Assembly (NCBI GenBank): GCA_028819845.1
Contig: JAPPKS010000029.1
Coordinates: 199,332 to 263,331 of the forward strand
Direction: 5' to 3'
Length of the DNA stretch: 64,000 bases
From: Candidatus Poribacteria bacterium
GTDB lineage: Bacteria > Poribacteria > WGA-4E > PCPOR2b
Shown here: positions 18,301 to 27,414 of the stretch, piece by piece
Numbering within the stretch: the stretch's first letter is position 1
Layout of the letters: each line of letters starts with the position of its first letter
Made by a program: the position numbers and the translations under genes
Notes under the pieces: model-generated
What the model was told of the DNA's origin: nothing
Seen by the model: the letters and a program-made list of their open reading frames with translations, nothing else
Databases searched by the model: none

Positions 18301-19972
18301 TAAAGAGGTTATTGATGTTGAGCCATTCATCCAATCAACAGTTAGTACCCAAGAACAGATGTGCTCAAATGTCAACGGCGGTGCACAGGCCGGCGAGTTA
18401 GACATGCAAGCCCTTACATCGGTGCTGGAGGAGTGGTTGCAGTTCTATGGCCCTAAAACTGCCGAATTCATTCAAGATACGCTTGGTATCGAAAGCGGAC
18501 AATTGCAGTTGTTGGTCGAAGACCTCGTCGATTCGCAAAGCATTGTCATCGGGAAACTCGTAGCAGATGACAACCATCAATCCGTCTGCGACAGTGAAAA
18601 CTTCGAAATTCTTCTGCGCCTGACGCGGCGAGACGCGATTCCGGCATTTGAACCGCTTGAATTTGAATGGTTACCAGTCTTTCTTGCCGAAAACCAACGG
18701 CTCGCAACGCCCGAAAACGACGTAAACGACGTAGGCGGACTGTTCGATTGCATCGAACAATTGGCTTGTTTTCCGGCACAAGCGGGACTCTGGGAGTCGG
18801 AAATCCTCCCTGCGAGGCTCTACCCATATTCCACATCGTGGCTCGACACTATCATGATGGAAGGCGGCCTCCGGTGGGTCGGCATGGAAAACCGGCGTGT
18901 GGCTTTCTGCTTTGATTCGGATCGAGACCTCATGCAAGAAAAAAGCAGCAACGGCGGCAATGAGTTACCGGACGCTAAAAGTGAGAACAGGGAAGAGACG
19001 GACGCGCCGATGCCGCGTATGAATAAGCGCCCCGCAGAAGAAATTTACAATCTGTTTCCTGACGAAACCGGGCGTTACGATTTTGCATCCATGTTACGAA
19101 CGTCCTCGCTCAGCGCGAGCCAATTGACGGAGCAGATATGGAATTTCGTCTGGGCGGGCATGGTAACGAACGACACATTCATGTCACTGCGAAGAGGCGT
19201 GCAGAGTAAGTTCAAACATCCGGAAGTTGGGGTGTCCAGAGAACACAATAGGCATCGTCGTTTAAGCCGCCGCACCGAATTTGGCAGATGGAAAAATTCA
19301 AGTTCTTACATCGGTAATTGGTACCGGCTGCCGTCACTAAATCTTTCCGACGACCCCATTGAGGCGGAAGAGCTAAAGAAAGATCGCGCGAGGTTGTTGC
19401 TAAACCGGTACGGAATAGTCTTTCGGGAGTTGCTCCAGAGAGAACTAGCTACGTTCCGTTGGTCGGATATCTTTCGATCTTTGCGTATCATGGAGCTGTC
19501 CGGCGAGGTTTTGGCCGGTTGTTTCTTCCATGGAATCCCTGGTCCGCAGTTTATCTCACATCAGGCGTTCCGGCGGTTAAGCCGGCATCTCCCGATAGAT
19601 AAAATTTTCTGGATAAATGCAGCTGATCCGGCGTCCTTGTGCGGCCTTCAACTCGATGCCGTCAAAGGGAAAATGCCGAAGCGAGTTCCTAGCACTCATT
19701 TGGTCTTTCGTGGACGCAATATTGTAATGATTTCAGAGCGCAATGGCAAAGCGCTTAAGTTTAATGTGCCGCACGACGACCGGCAGATACAGTTGTATCT
19801 CGGAGTCCTGCACCATCTGATCAGGCGCGAATTTCAACCAATTCCCCGAATCACAATCGAGACTATCAACGGCGAGGACGCGGCGCGGAGTCCATACGCC
19901 GATATGTTGCGGACCGCTTTTGAGGTGACAATCGATTACAAGCATCTAATTCTCTATCGCAAATCGGTTTGA
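15359..19972 (+). CDS. lhr: Lhr-type DEAD/DEAH-box ATP-dependent helicase
   Basis: 1537 residues, the size of Lhr (large helicase-related) proteins, a superfamily 2 group implicated in DNA repair. Walker A is APTGSGKT at about 62-69, Walker B/motif II is DEIH near 185, motif III is SAT, and the second RecA domain has SSLEMGIDIGALDEVVLIQSP and QRIGRAGH. A winged-helix and Lhr-core region follows. The last 600 or so residues correspond to the long Lhr C-terminal extension. The start may be this TTG or the ATG at 15365. The gene stands alone on the plus strand with no repair partners beside it. Confidence 0.9.
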   Translation: MTMVSSQSFDDANVRAAQMSMPTTSRFHPLVAKWFTRKIGEPTDVQAQAWPKIAEGNHVLITAPTGSGKTLTAFLWSINQLVTGTLPTGHTSVLYISPLKALNNDIRRNLLEPLRGLRQVFEASGQPFPNLRVLTRSGDTPKSDRRRMQRHPPEILITTPESLNLLLSSNSGRSILTKIATVILDEIHAVVGTKRGTHLITAVDRLVRLSGEFQRIALSATIRPMDTVAEFVGGYTTDGNVHDPQYSARIVSTVCSIANKQYDVQVRFPQEAAEDPNRESFWDPLIDAFKEIIVRNRSTLLFANSRRLCERLTLKINTDEEQPIAYAHHGSLSREIRETVEAKLKAGELKAIIATSSLEMGIDIGALDEVVLIQSPFSISSAIQRIGRAGHQVGEVSRATVFPTHSRDFLDAAVLSEAINSHAIEAVKPVKCPLDVLSQIVISMAAMETWDIDELYMQLRTSYPYRFLGREQFDQVLNMLAGRYADSRIRELKPRVSIDRLDNTVSSRKGAIQAVYAYGGTIPDRGYFHMRHHETNARIGELDEEFVWENGEGSVFTLGTQSWRVERVSHSDVFVLPNKSHQKETPFWRAEDHGRDFHYSERVGLFLETANDRLEDPGFAENLQRENCMDETAALQLIDFLKRQKGATGCGLPHRHHVLVENVPTGYDGGPGNQVVIHTFWGAKVNRPFGLALSSAWATRFGYQLEIHATDDCIVLMLPEDLPAEELMSMVTSAALQPLLRKQLEGSGYFSARFRECAGRSLLLTSGKMNQRMPLWLSRLRSQKLMTAVMKYEDFPILLETWRTCLQDEFDLESLQQVLTELESGSISWTAVNTRYASPMAQNASWRQINEYMYMVDYAKSKHTSMLRNDLLRDVVFMPGLRPTVTQALVQEFEHKRQRLSPGYSPQSARDLVDWVKERLIIPEPEWESLLNAIHHDHQLELGELFRALNDKLVRVTLPRTSKGSIVAIETMPRICSLYSDKEVIDVEPFIQSTVSTQEQMCSNVNGGAQAGELDMQALTSVLEEWLQFYGPKTAEFIQDTLGIESGQLQLLVEDLVDSQSIVIGKLVADDNHQSVCDSENFEILLRLTRRDAIPAFEPLEFEWLPVFLAENQRLATPENDVNDVGGLFDCIEQLACFPAQAGLWESEILPARLYPYSTSWLDTIMMEGGLRWVGMENRRVAFCFDSDRDLMQEKSSNGGNELPDAKSENREETDAPMPRMNKRPAEEIYNLFPDETGRYDFASMLRTSSLSASQLTEQIWNFVWAGMVTNDTFMSLRRGVQSKFKHPEVGVSREHNRHRRLSRRTEFGRWKNSSSYIGNWYRLPSLNLSDDPIEAEELKKDRARLLLNRYGIVFRELLQRELATFRWSDIFRSLRIMELSGEVLAGCFFHGIPGPQFISHQAFRRLSRHLPIDKIFWINAADPASLCGLQLDAVKGKMPKRVPSTHLVFRGRNIVMISERNGKALKFNVPHDDRQIQLYLGVLHHLIRREFQPIPRITIETINGEDAARSPYADMLRTAFEVTIDYKHLILYRKSV

Positions 19973-20143
19973 ATACAAATTAACAATTGCGCCGCTATGA
20001 GAGTATGAAAAAGGCATTCTCAATGTCATTTCAGATTCGACTGCGCTGTCAGCACTACCATTGAGTACAAAACCTACCGTATTCCACAGCAAATCGTGGG
20101 TTGCGAGAAACCCGTTGTGTCCTCGGAAAGCCTTCCTATGTAC

Positions 20144-21040
20144 ATGAAAAAATTAATGATTGTGATTGCGATTGTGTTGATCGTTATGGTAAACGGTGTT
20201 GTGTCTGCTCAGGATGCTGGCGGGAAATTGGTCTTTGCCATCCGCAATCCATTCTTGCATCGAGATGGGTTCCGGGCAGACACGGGCACGCTGGAGAAAG
20301 GCAGAAGTACGACGAAATGGTGGGAGTTCTACGAGTATAATATCTGCACCATGCATCCAGCCGGAACCGATTTTCGCTAACTCACAGACGACGGGGTTTC
20401 GCGCCGGCCGCGATGGTCTCCGGACAGACAGCGAATCGCTTACATCTCTGGAGTTGATGGCGGTGAATCGCTGCATGTGATGGCGGGCGACGGCACTGAG
20501 AATAAACGGCTCGCCAAGGAACAACATCGCATTCACGATATCTGGTGGTCACCGTCAAGTGATGCCATTCTAGTTGCGCTGGAAATTGAGCAAGCAAGGA
20601 ACCAATTGGAAAACTGGATCGTGGCGATCGGTGGAAAATCAACAAAGCGCTGGCGAACCAGCCGATGGGCAAAGGGATGGCGGCACTGGGATGTAAACGG
20701 CGCGAAAGTCAATGAACCGAGAAACAGATTGATGGAAGCGCTGCCGGAAGGGACGAAATGGCCGGTGTGGTCGCCGGATGGAAAGCAGATTCTTTTTTAC
20801 ACAGCGGGAAAAATCTGCGTTGCCGCGGTAGAGAACGGCAGTTTCACAAAATATCGGAATCTTAGCCCTTACAGCGGGTGGGACGCTGCATGGAGTCCGG
20901 ATGGTAGTCGTATTGCATTCGTTGGGCGCGATTCAGCCGGGCGCGACACTAGCGAAATCTTCCTATTAGATGTTGAGACGGGAAATATGCGTCAGATTAC
21001 TCCAAGCCCCCACGGTTATTTGGATTTGCATTGGCGGTAA
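20144..21040 (+). pseudogene. TolB-like beta-propeller protein interrupted by an in-frame stop
   Basis: From ATG 20144 the protein begins with a signal peptide (MKKLMIVIAIVLIVMVNGVVSA) and reads to CTMHPAGTDFR, where a TAA occurs at 20378-20380. The same frame continues at once with LTDDGVSRRPRWSPDRQRIAY and runs to 21040 without another stop. TolB/WD40-like PD40 motifs usually read GTDxRQLT, so the stop replaces the expected glutamine, consistent with one CAA-to-TAA change. Several PD40 blades are visible downstream (WSPDGKQILF, WSPDGSRIAFVG). The intact product would be an exported propeller of about 298 residues. It is either a recent pseudogene or a sequencing error. Confidence 0.8.
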
Positions 21041-21140
21041 AAGTACGAAAAATTACCGATGCTTTTCCGATTCCCTTCCGAATTTCATGCAAGCTTCATT
21101 GACTTGCAGCCACAGGCGCGGTACATAGACTTAAAATCAG

Positions 21141-23000
21141 CTAATTGTCATCGTCGCGCTCACTGAGTAACTCACCTCGCGCGAGGCGTTCGGCATTCTC
21201 CGTTGACCAAAGGATGTTCTTCATCAACTTCTGTGCAGTAATGTACCGGGTTGCCGCCAAAATGTGTATTCGCTTCTCCTCCGGATCGCCTGACAGGTCG
21301 AAGTGTCTCAAGGCGGCTTCAAGCACCTGGAACATGTGGAGCTCTGCATCTTCACGAAGCAAGATGTGGCAGAGCGCCTGCCTAAGATTTTTGATGTCGT
21401 GTCCCTCCTCAAGGTATTGATTTACTAAAATCTCCGCTTCATAAACCTTCTGGAAATCCGCCATTTCTTGAAGGCGGTCCAACATCTGTTTGGAGGAATC
21501 ATAGGTTTCGTCAAGTCGCTGTCCGGGTTTTGGTACGCGTGCGGCGGGCATATTGAGCCAACGGAGATAGGTTAGGAACACTACACCGTGAAAGATTCCA
21601 CGTAATAGCTCCGCGCTCGGTGCGTAATGGAACGCGCAATAAAGGGCATGGGCGTACGAGTAGATGTTTGCCACATCGTGCCAATCTCCTTCATTTTTTA
21701 GGTGAAACTGCACAATGCGAATTGCAGCCGCATAAGTCATCGCACGGCAGACGTCGTCCGGTCTGACGCCTGCACGGAGTTTCTCTTCCACCGCCGCAAC
21801 AATCGGTCTGAAATCCTCACCGAGTAGGACCTGCGAAAATGCGGATACATCAAGCGATGCCTCGTTTGCGGCATTTTCTTCCCAAATATCGTGAATTCGA
21901 GAAAAGACCGAATCCAGCACGGAAATAGAATCAGCCCAGCGCGACGTTTCCTCATGCCGAGTTCGGGTAACCAAATCGACGATTATCGGACGTAAGATTT
22001 CATGTGCCCCTTCCCACTCGACGTAATCCAATGCCTCAAACATCTTATTGGCGAAATCGAGTGCGTGGCCGTCGCCGGTGAAGTAGAAGTCGGTCGCCGC
22101 AGTAAAGACGAAATCAGCGATGACTGACTTTGCGTATCCGCGGTCGTTGAGCGTCAATAAAATACGTTCCGCCGCGCCGCGGTGCCGTTTTTCCACAAAA
22201 TAGCGGAACCACCGTTTGAGTGTTGTAAGGTCATGCTCTTCGGCTGTGCGCGGAAAAGGTGCGCGGTATGGGCGTGAACTCCCTGTTGTTCTACGGCTAA
22301 CCTGAGCCAGGCCATGCACCAGAAACAAATTGTGGTCTTTGGGGTCAACTTCGTTCCACAGGTTGCCCGCAAGTGCGAGGATTGTAACACCGGACGACCA
22401 ACCTTCGCTGCTTTTGTGCGCCCCGTAGTAAAGTCCTTGTTGAATTATTTCCTGCGGTGATGCTCCTGCGCCTTGTATAGCGGTAACCGCTTTCGCAATG
22501 AAAAAGGAACTCTGGTCTTTGAGCCCTCGCTCCAGCGCACGCTTGCCACGTTCAATAGCGCGGCGTTGGGCTGCTTCCTTCTCCCCGTGGGCAACGCCAA
22601 CGTAGAGATAACCGTCATCACGCGACTCGACCGGGAATGCCTTTAAATCATCCCCGAACGCTTGAAAACAGCCGCCCGATTTGAGGTCGAATTCCCAGTG
22701 ATGCCAATGGCAGATCAACACACCATCGCGGAGGCTGCCCTTGGACATCGGATAACCCATGTGCGGACAGCGATTATCAACCGCGTAAAATTTACCCTCA
22801 AATTTGAAGATGGCGAGGTGAGTGCCGTTGACATGAAACGGTTTGCCTTCAAGCTCTGCAAAGTCATCAGCGCGGCACAGTTGGTGGTAGACGAGATCGG
22901 CTCCCGCCGCATATTCAACAGGCGGGCTCTCGACGTGGACTGAACCAGCTGCCTGCTCTTGCGGAATAGATGTTGTAACGCTCACGTTGAGTACCTCCAT
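21141..23000 (-). CDS. Rieske [2Fe-2S] domain fused to a large helical domain
   Basis: 619 residues. Residues about 36-135 form a Rieske ferredoxin domain, with cluster ligands C78/H80 (RCPHMGYP) and C97/H100 (CHWHHWEF). Residues about 140-619 are predominantly helical and match no domain I can name with confidence. Histidine-rich stretches (IVQFHLKNEGDWHDVANIY, YSYAHALYCAFHYAP) could form a metal or cofactor site, distantly recalling questin-oxidase-like proteins. A fused Rieske domain usually feeds electrons to an oxygenase, but the C-terminal part lacks the usual ring-hydroxylase signature. It is transcribed alone, and no reductase is adjacent. Confidence 0.8.
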   Translation of the reverse strand: MEVLNVSVTTSIPQEQAAGSVHVESPPVEYAAGADLVYHQLCRADDFAELEGKPFHVNGTHLAIFKFEGKFYAVDNRCPHMGYPMSKGSLRDGVLICHWHHWEFDLKSGGCFQAFGDDLKAFPVESRDDGYLYVGVAHGEKEAAQRRAIERGKRALERGLKDQSSFFIAKAVTAIQGAGASPQEIIQQGLYYGAHKSSEGWSSGVTILALAGNLWNEVDPKDHNLFLVHGLAQVSRRTTGSSRPYRAPFPRTAEEHDLTTLKRWFRYFVEKRHRGAAERILLTLNDRGYAKSVIADFVFTAATDFYFTGDGHALDFANKMFEALDYVEWEGAHEILRPIIVDLVTRTRHEETSRWADSISVLDSVFSRIHDIWEENAANEASLDVSAFSQVLLGEDFRPIVAAVEEKLRAGVRPDDVCRAMTYAAAIRIVQFHLKNEGDWHDVANIYSYAHALYCAFHYAPSAELLRGIFHGVVFLTYLRWLNMPAARVPKPGQRLDETYDSSKQMLDRLQEMADFQKVYEAEILVNQYLEEGHDIKNLRQALCHILLREDAELHMFQVLEAALRHFDLSGDPEEKRIHILAATRYITAQKLMKNILWSTENAERLARGELLSERDDDN

Positions 23001-23503
23001 GCTTTGTAACGTGATTCAAAATTGAACGTCTTGTATCATCGGTTGCAATGTCCCACATTTGCCTTGATTGCGAACTGTTTCGATACATCGCCGGCCCCCG
23101 TTTCACTACAAATGGGTACCAACCGATTTACCCATCCCGATATCGTCCCTCTAGCGCCAAATCCGCGGCAATTTATCCCAACATCTTGGAGATCGGGGCT
23201 TGTGGCACATGGTCGTTTTGTCTAAAGATGAGCAAGTGTCGTTATTGGATTTCAACTTAGCTCCGGGGCAAACATCAACGATAATTGTAAATTAACCCCA
23301 GCCAAATGTCCAGCTTTTTGCGGACAGCGATTGGAATAAAATGCAGGCGCCTAATTGGTCGATTTTTGGGATGACAAACGAAGGACGTTCTGATAAAATC
23401 TGCCAATGCAACGCATACAAGTATTCGCAAGAAAAACGGGCAAAATATGCGCTGGACGCCAACGATTGACTCCACAATCTTAGGGCTTGTTGAGAGGTCG
23501 TAG
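23001..23503. other. Intergenic, no gene recognised
   Basis: About 500 bases between the Rieske-fusion gene and the small acidic protein, which are divergent. Short ORFs on both strands look accidental. No repeat or RNA gene was recognised. Confidence 0.4.
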
Positions 23504-23752
23504 ATGAATCAGAAGATTTTTCGACTCGTCGATCTTGAACATGACCAAGAGATTGGAATAATCACTGAAAATCAGGTTCAATTTTTGATTGAGAATCTTG
23601 AGGAGGGAGGTATTGAAGATCAAGACTATTACATTAATGAAGAAACATACGACTTTCTTGCCGAGAACGGATGCGAAGTAGAATTGCTCGAAATGCTCGC
23701 CGAAGCCCTCGAGCGCCGAGATGAAATCGACATTCGATACGAAATGATTTAA
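23504..23752 (+). CDS. Small acidic protein of unknown function
   Basis: 82 residues, very acidic, with a regular pattern (VDLEHDQEIGIITENQVQFLIENLEEGG) suggesting a short alpha/beta fold. GAGAGG lies just upstream of the ATG, and codon use looks normal, so it is probably a real gene. I do not recognise a named family with certainty. It stands alone upstream of tRNA-Ala. Confidence 0.7.
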   Translation: MNQKIFRLVDLEHDQEIGIITENQVQFLIENLEEGGIEDQDYYINEETYDFLAENGCEVELLEMLAEALERRDEIDIRYEMI

Positions 23753-23828
23753 TTAGCACTTATACACTTCAGATTGAAGTTGCCAGACTCATAAGGTGTC
23801 GAAGGGCATTGTCAACGCTTTACCCGAC

Positions 23829-23850
23829 GTAGGCGGACATCTTGCCCCGC
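23829..23850. repeat. Dispersed GTAGGCGG...CTTGCCCCGC repeat, copy 1
   Basis: 22 bases nearly identical to the unit at 54149-54171, with one base missing and one changed in the left arm (GCGGAC against GCGGGGC), so its hairpin is weaker here. Confidence 0.6.
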
Positions 23851-24063
23851 ATTCTTGATGAAGCATCGAATTACGGCGCTTCATCCTTCCACTGTGTAAG
23901 TCCTGATAATGAGAATTACGCAAATCATTAGGTCCGAATCAGTATGTTGGATACAACTGTTTGTCTTGACGCATAATTTGAAGTCCCTTGCTGACTGCAT
24001 TTCACACTCCGCTCAATTGGCAAGGATTAAGGCGTAGAAACGTCAAAACAGTGGAAATTTCTC

Positions 24064-24092
24064 TTGCGTTTTTAGCATAATGATGTTAAAAT
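24064..24092 (+). promoter_or_regulatory. Promoter of tRNA-Ala
   Basis: TTGCGT (24064-24069) and TAAAAT (24087-24092) are separated by 17 bases. The -10 box ends 16 bases before the mature tRNA. Confidence 0.7.
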
Positions 24093-24108
24093 CTATGCTT
24101 GTTCAAGT

Positions 24109-24184
<76 letters not shown>

Positions 24185-24249
24185 TTTTTTTGCCCGCCCC
24201 ATGCGTTGCACATTTTCGCCAATGGCATTTTTTTGCGTTTTCCCGGCCG

Positions 24250-24726
24250 CTATTGTTTGGCGCCGTCTGTTTTCTTGTCTTTAGGCGAGGTTGTCCCTAA
24301 GCGTCGGGGTGTTAATCCGTTTTCTAACACCCCCAAGATTGTCAAGTGCAATTGCGCACGATACGGCAATTCTTCGATGAGTTTATCTTCCGTTGATTTT
24401 ATCTTCGACTCTTCGTCTAAACGACTCTGACGTAGTTTTTTCAACGTCTCCCCAATTTCATCTTCCGATACGACTAAATCCTTGGCAAGTCGATTTAGTA
24501 GGCGTAGATTTTCGACAGCCTTAATGCGTTTTTGGCGTTTGAGTTCCCAAAGCGCTTTTATCTTCTTCGTTTGGTCAGTTGACACCCCGAGCTCTGCCAA
24601 CGTTACCCCTCTGCTTTCGTTCGTTTCCTCTGCCATTAGTGCCCACGCCCACATGCCAACCAGTACGGTAAAGGCAGTGATTGATATGAGCAAACTCACG
24701 AAGAAGGGTGTATGGTCTCTTCGCAT
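24250..24726 (-). CDS. Exported helical protein of unknown function
   Basis: 158 residues. An N-terminal hydrophobic segment (FFVSLLISITAFTVLVGMWAWALMA) is a signal peptide or anchor. The rest is charged and helical (LWELKRQKRIKAVENLRLLNRL, EIGETLKKLRQSRLDEE), with an arrangement reminiscent of periplasmic Spy/CpxP-like or heavy-metal resistance helical proteins, but without a diagnostic motif. GGAGGTG lies seven bases before the ATG. It converges on the tRNA-Ala gene and has no operon partner. Confidence 0.7.
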   Translation of the reverse strand: MRRDHTPFFVSLLISITAFTVLVGMWAWALMAEETNESRGVTLAELGVSTDQTKKIKALWELKRQKRIKAVENLRLLNRLAKDLVVSEDEIGETLKKLRQSRLDEESKIKSTEDKLIEELPYRAQLHLTILGVLENGLTPRRLGTTSPKDKKTDGAKQ

Positions 24727-24996
24727 ATTTCACCTCCAGTCGGTCGTCAAAACCGAGAAATCCCTTTCACCCTGATGTGCGCCAACGTTGATTAAGCGTG
24801 TTTTCAACCTGCCCCCTTAAGCGCTGCAGCAATGCGCTGGCAACTCATGCGGTGTAAGTAGCATACCACAGTTGTCCTGAACAGTCAAGCGGCGAGAAAT
24901 GTAGTGCCGGATAAACATTGCATCGCACAAGTCGATATGAGATAATGTTAACCTGCGGAAGGTTCAATTGTATCCCGAGTCAATAAGGAGACAGAC

Positions 24997-25275
24997 GTGT
25001 TGGAGAAGATTCGCGAATTAATCATTTTACTTCAAACTGGAATTGAGGACTACGAAGGACAGTTAAAGACACTACAGGAAGAACGGTTGAAATTTATTCG
25101 CCTATCCCAATCAAACGGATTTGGCACGGATGAAAACTCCTCAAACGAATCTTGGCTGCTCCATCTAAAACAGCTTGAGGATTCACTGGAACTCCGCGTT
25201 AATGCACTCAAACAGGCAATCAAAGAAACCGCAGATGATATTACGTCAACGGAAAAATCAAATACGGATTCCTGA
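24997..25275 (+). CDS. Small coiled-coil protein of unknown function
   Basis: 92 residues from GTG 24997 (the next codon, TTG, could also start), with AAGGAG seven bases upstream. Two amphipathic helices (IRELIILLQTGIEDYEGQLKTL and LKQLEDSLELRVNALKQAIKE) separated by a polar linker suggest a helical hairpin. No family recognised. It lies 86 bases before trmB on the same strand and may be co-transcribed with it. Confidence 0.65.
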   Translation: MLEKIRELIILLQTGIEDYEGQLKTLQEERLKFIRLSQSNGFGTDENSSNESWLLHLKQLEDSLELRVNALKQAIKETADDITSTEKSNTDS

Positions 25276-25361
25276 CAGGTGTGCCGTGAGCAAAGGATTA
25301 TCGCGGCTAATGATGCATGAAAGCATTCTAACACATTTCTACTGCGGCACCGTAAAACCGA

Positions 25362-26051
25362 ATGGTGGATTTTAGCATGAACGCCGAACCACGTTATAAC
25401 GACACATATTACAAATTCACCCAGGTCGAATCACGGATAATAAATCTGAGAGCGGGCACTGAAATTAATCTGAAAGATGTTGCCCCTCCGCTCGATTGGA
25501 ATCAGGTCTTTGGTAATGGTAATCCCGTCGAAATTGAAATTGGGTGCGGCAAGGGGCGTTTTCTGGGAAAATCCGCAAAGCAGCATCCTGACATAAATTA
25601 TGTTGGCGTAGAGAGAGCTCCAAAATATGTTCAGCGTACAAAGGAACACCTCCTGAAACAGAACGTTACGAGGACGCTTCTTGTGTGGAGCGACGCGTCC
25701 TATTTTGTGAATCGCTATGTTGCGCGGGAATCGGTCAAGACCTATCATGTCTACTTTCCCGATCCCTGGCCGAAAAAACGTCAGCACAAACGCCGGATCT
25801 TTAACAACGAACTTTTCATCAAAGGTTTAATTCGGACCCTCGATTCAACAGTAGGGTGCATACAACTCGCTACCGATATTCAGGAGTGTTATTCTGAAAT
25901 TTGTTTAAGATTAAATCAGTTCCCGTCTCTAGTGTCTGTACCATTTGAAGCAGTAAGAGCCGATCGCATTCGAACATGTTTTGAGATAAAGTACCTTGCC
26001 GAAGGGCGGAATATCTATCGGGCAGCGTACCGCAGGCGGCACCTAAATTAA
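25362..26051 (+). CDS. trmB: tRNA (guanine-N7-)-methyltransferase
   Basis: 229 residues. TrmB methylates N7 of G46 in the tRNA variable loop using S-adenosylmethionine. The SAM-binding motif is EIEIGCGKGRFLG (about 58-70), followed by NYVGVERAPKYV. The signature FPDPWPKKRQHKRR (about 130-143) is specific for TrmB. The length is normal. A second ATG five codons in (MNAEP) is also possible; neither start has a strong ribosome binding site. Confidence 0.95.
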   Translation: MVDFSMNAEPRYNDTYYKFTQVESRIINLRAGTEINLKDVAPPLDWNQVFGNGNPVEIEIGCGKGRFLGKSAKQHPDINYVGVERAPKYVQRTKEHLLKQNVTRTLLVWSDASYFVNRYVARESVKTYHVYFPDPWPKKRQHKRRIFNNELFIKGLIRTLDSTVGCIQLATDIQECYSEICLRLNQFPSLVSVPFEAVRADRIRTCFEIKYLAEGRNIYRAAYRRRHLN

Positions 26052-26140
26052 AAGTTTGCAGGTTTTCCGCACGCGGAACAGCAACATTCGGAATACCGCA
26101 CTGCAAGCGATTATTGCCAAGAGTACCAAGAAAGTCGAAC

Positions 26141-27254
26141 ATGAGCAACTGGACGCTATGGCGAGGACAGTTTCCCGTAACGCAAAAGTATATCCGCCGG
26201 AGTGTCACCTTTATCCCTGCGCGTGCGAAAGGCGATGCACGATTTCTTGGACGACGCTTCCGATAACGGCGCGGTCAATGTGGCTAACTGGACCGCGGCA
26301 GCGGAATCCTGCCGACGTTCAGCCGCTCAGCTAATCAATGCCGATACAAGCGAAATTGCGTTCATGAAGAACACGACGCAAGGGCTCATCATCGCTGCAA
26401 ACGGGATAGATTGGCGGCAAGGCGATAATGTCGTGACCACGTCCGTAGAATTTCCCGCTAATGTTTATCCTTGGTGGAACTTGAAGGAGCGTTACGGCGT
26501 AGAGATGCGCATGGTGCAGGAAAAGCACGGGCAGATTTTTATTGAGGACATTGAGGCAGCAATTGACGCCCGCACCCGCGCCGTAACAATTAGTCATGTT
26601 GAGTTTGCATCGGGGTTTCGGAACGACATCGCAGCAATTGGTGAAATTTGCCGGAGGAAAGACATCTGGTTTGTCGTGGATGCGATTCAAAGCCTTGGCG
26701 TGATTGATTTAGACGTGAGGGTTTGCAATATCGACATTCTGTCCGCTGACGGGCACAAATGGTTGCTCGCTCCCGAAGGTGCGGCGATTTTCTATTGCGC
26801 CAAGGAGAAATTGGATAGATTAATTAATACCAATGTCGGATGGGCAAGCGTGGTAAACCCTAGGGATTTCCTAAATTACGATTTCACGCAGAAACCGGAT
26901 GCCACTCGGTTTGAAGAGGGATCTTACAATACCGTTGGATTATATGGACTGTATGCAGCCATTGAACTTCTGTTGGAGGTTGGCATCGCAAGCATTGAAG
27001 CGCGTGTATTGAATCTGACGCAACGGCTAATCGACGGACTCCAATCTAAGGCGTATAGAGTCATTACGCCAGGACTTGAATCCAAACGATCCGGAATCGT
27101 CGCGTTTGAAAGCGGCGCATATTCAACAACTGAACTTTGTAACCGCCTTCAGCGTGAAAACGTGATTGTTGCTGAACGCGGCGGCGTGCGAGTGTCCCCG
27201 CATTTCTATAACTCCGAAGCGGAAATTGACCGTGTGCTGGAGTTGTTACCGTGA
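26141..27254 (+). pseudogene. Class V (PLP) aminotransferase with a frameshift near the N-terminus
   Basis: The main frame from 26202 (GTG) encodes a 350-residue fold-type I PLP enzyme related to cysteine desulphurases and isopenicillin N epimerase-like proteins. DAIQSLG precedes the PLP-lysine motif SADGHKWLL, and EEGSYNTVG follows. It starts abruptly at VSPLSLRVRKAM. In another frame from ATG 26141 lies MSNWTLWRGQFPVTQKYI, which is the expected family N-terminus. Joining the two needs the segment YLNN, so about 11 bases appear to be missing at 26195. Such loss removes a substrate-pocket strand. A GTG start at 26202 could still make a shortened protein. Confidence 0.75.
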
Positions 27255-27305
27255 GAGATTTGCTCGAACCAGAATCCTGCGCGTTGTGAATAAGGGAAGG
27301 GGGCA

Positions 27306-27338
27306 GAAACCAAGTTTTTTTCTTGGAAACTCGGTTTC
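27306..27338. repeat. Dispersed GAAACYRAG palindrome, copy 1
   Basis: GAAACCAAGTTT and AAACTCGGTTTC form an inverted repeat (one mismatch) around a T-rich centre. It is followed by TTT and, some bases later, ATCGCCGT. Related copies lie at 30312 and 41129. Confidence 0.75.
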
Positions 27339-27414
27339 TTTACAAGCGCCCTGGCTATCGCCGTCTCTCTAACTCCAAAATTAAAAACCACTTAAACGAT
27401 AAAGGAATTTTTAA

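Larger units (their letters stand above)
23753..24108. other. Intergenic with one copy of a GTAGGCGG repeat and the tRNA-Ala promoter
   Basis: About 355 bases. A repeat unit lies at 23829-23850 (GTAGGCGGACATCTTGCCCC and the next two bases GC), related to two copies near 54.1 kb. The last 50 bases hold the tRNA-Ala promoter. Nothing else was recognised. Confidence 0.6.
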
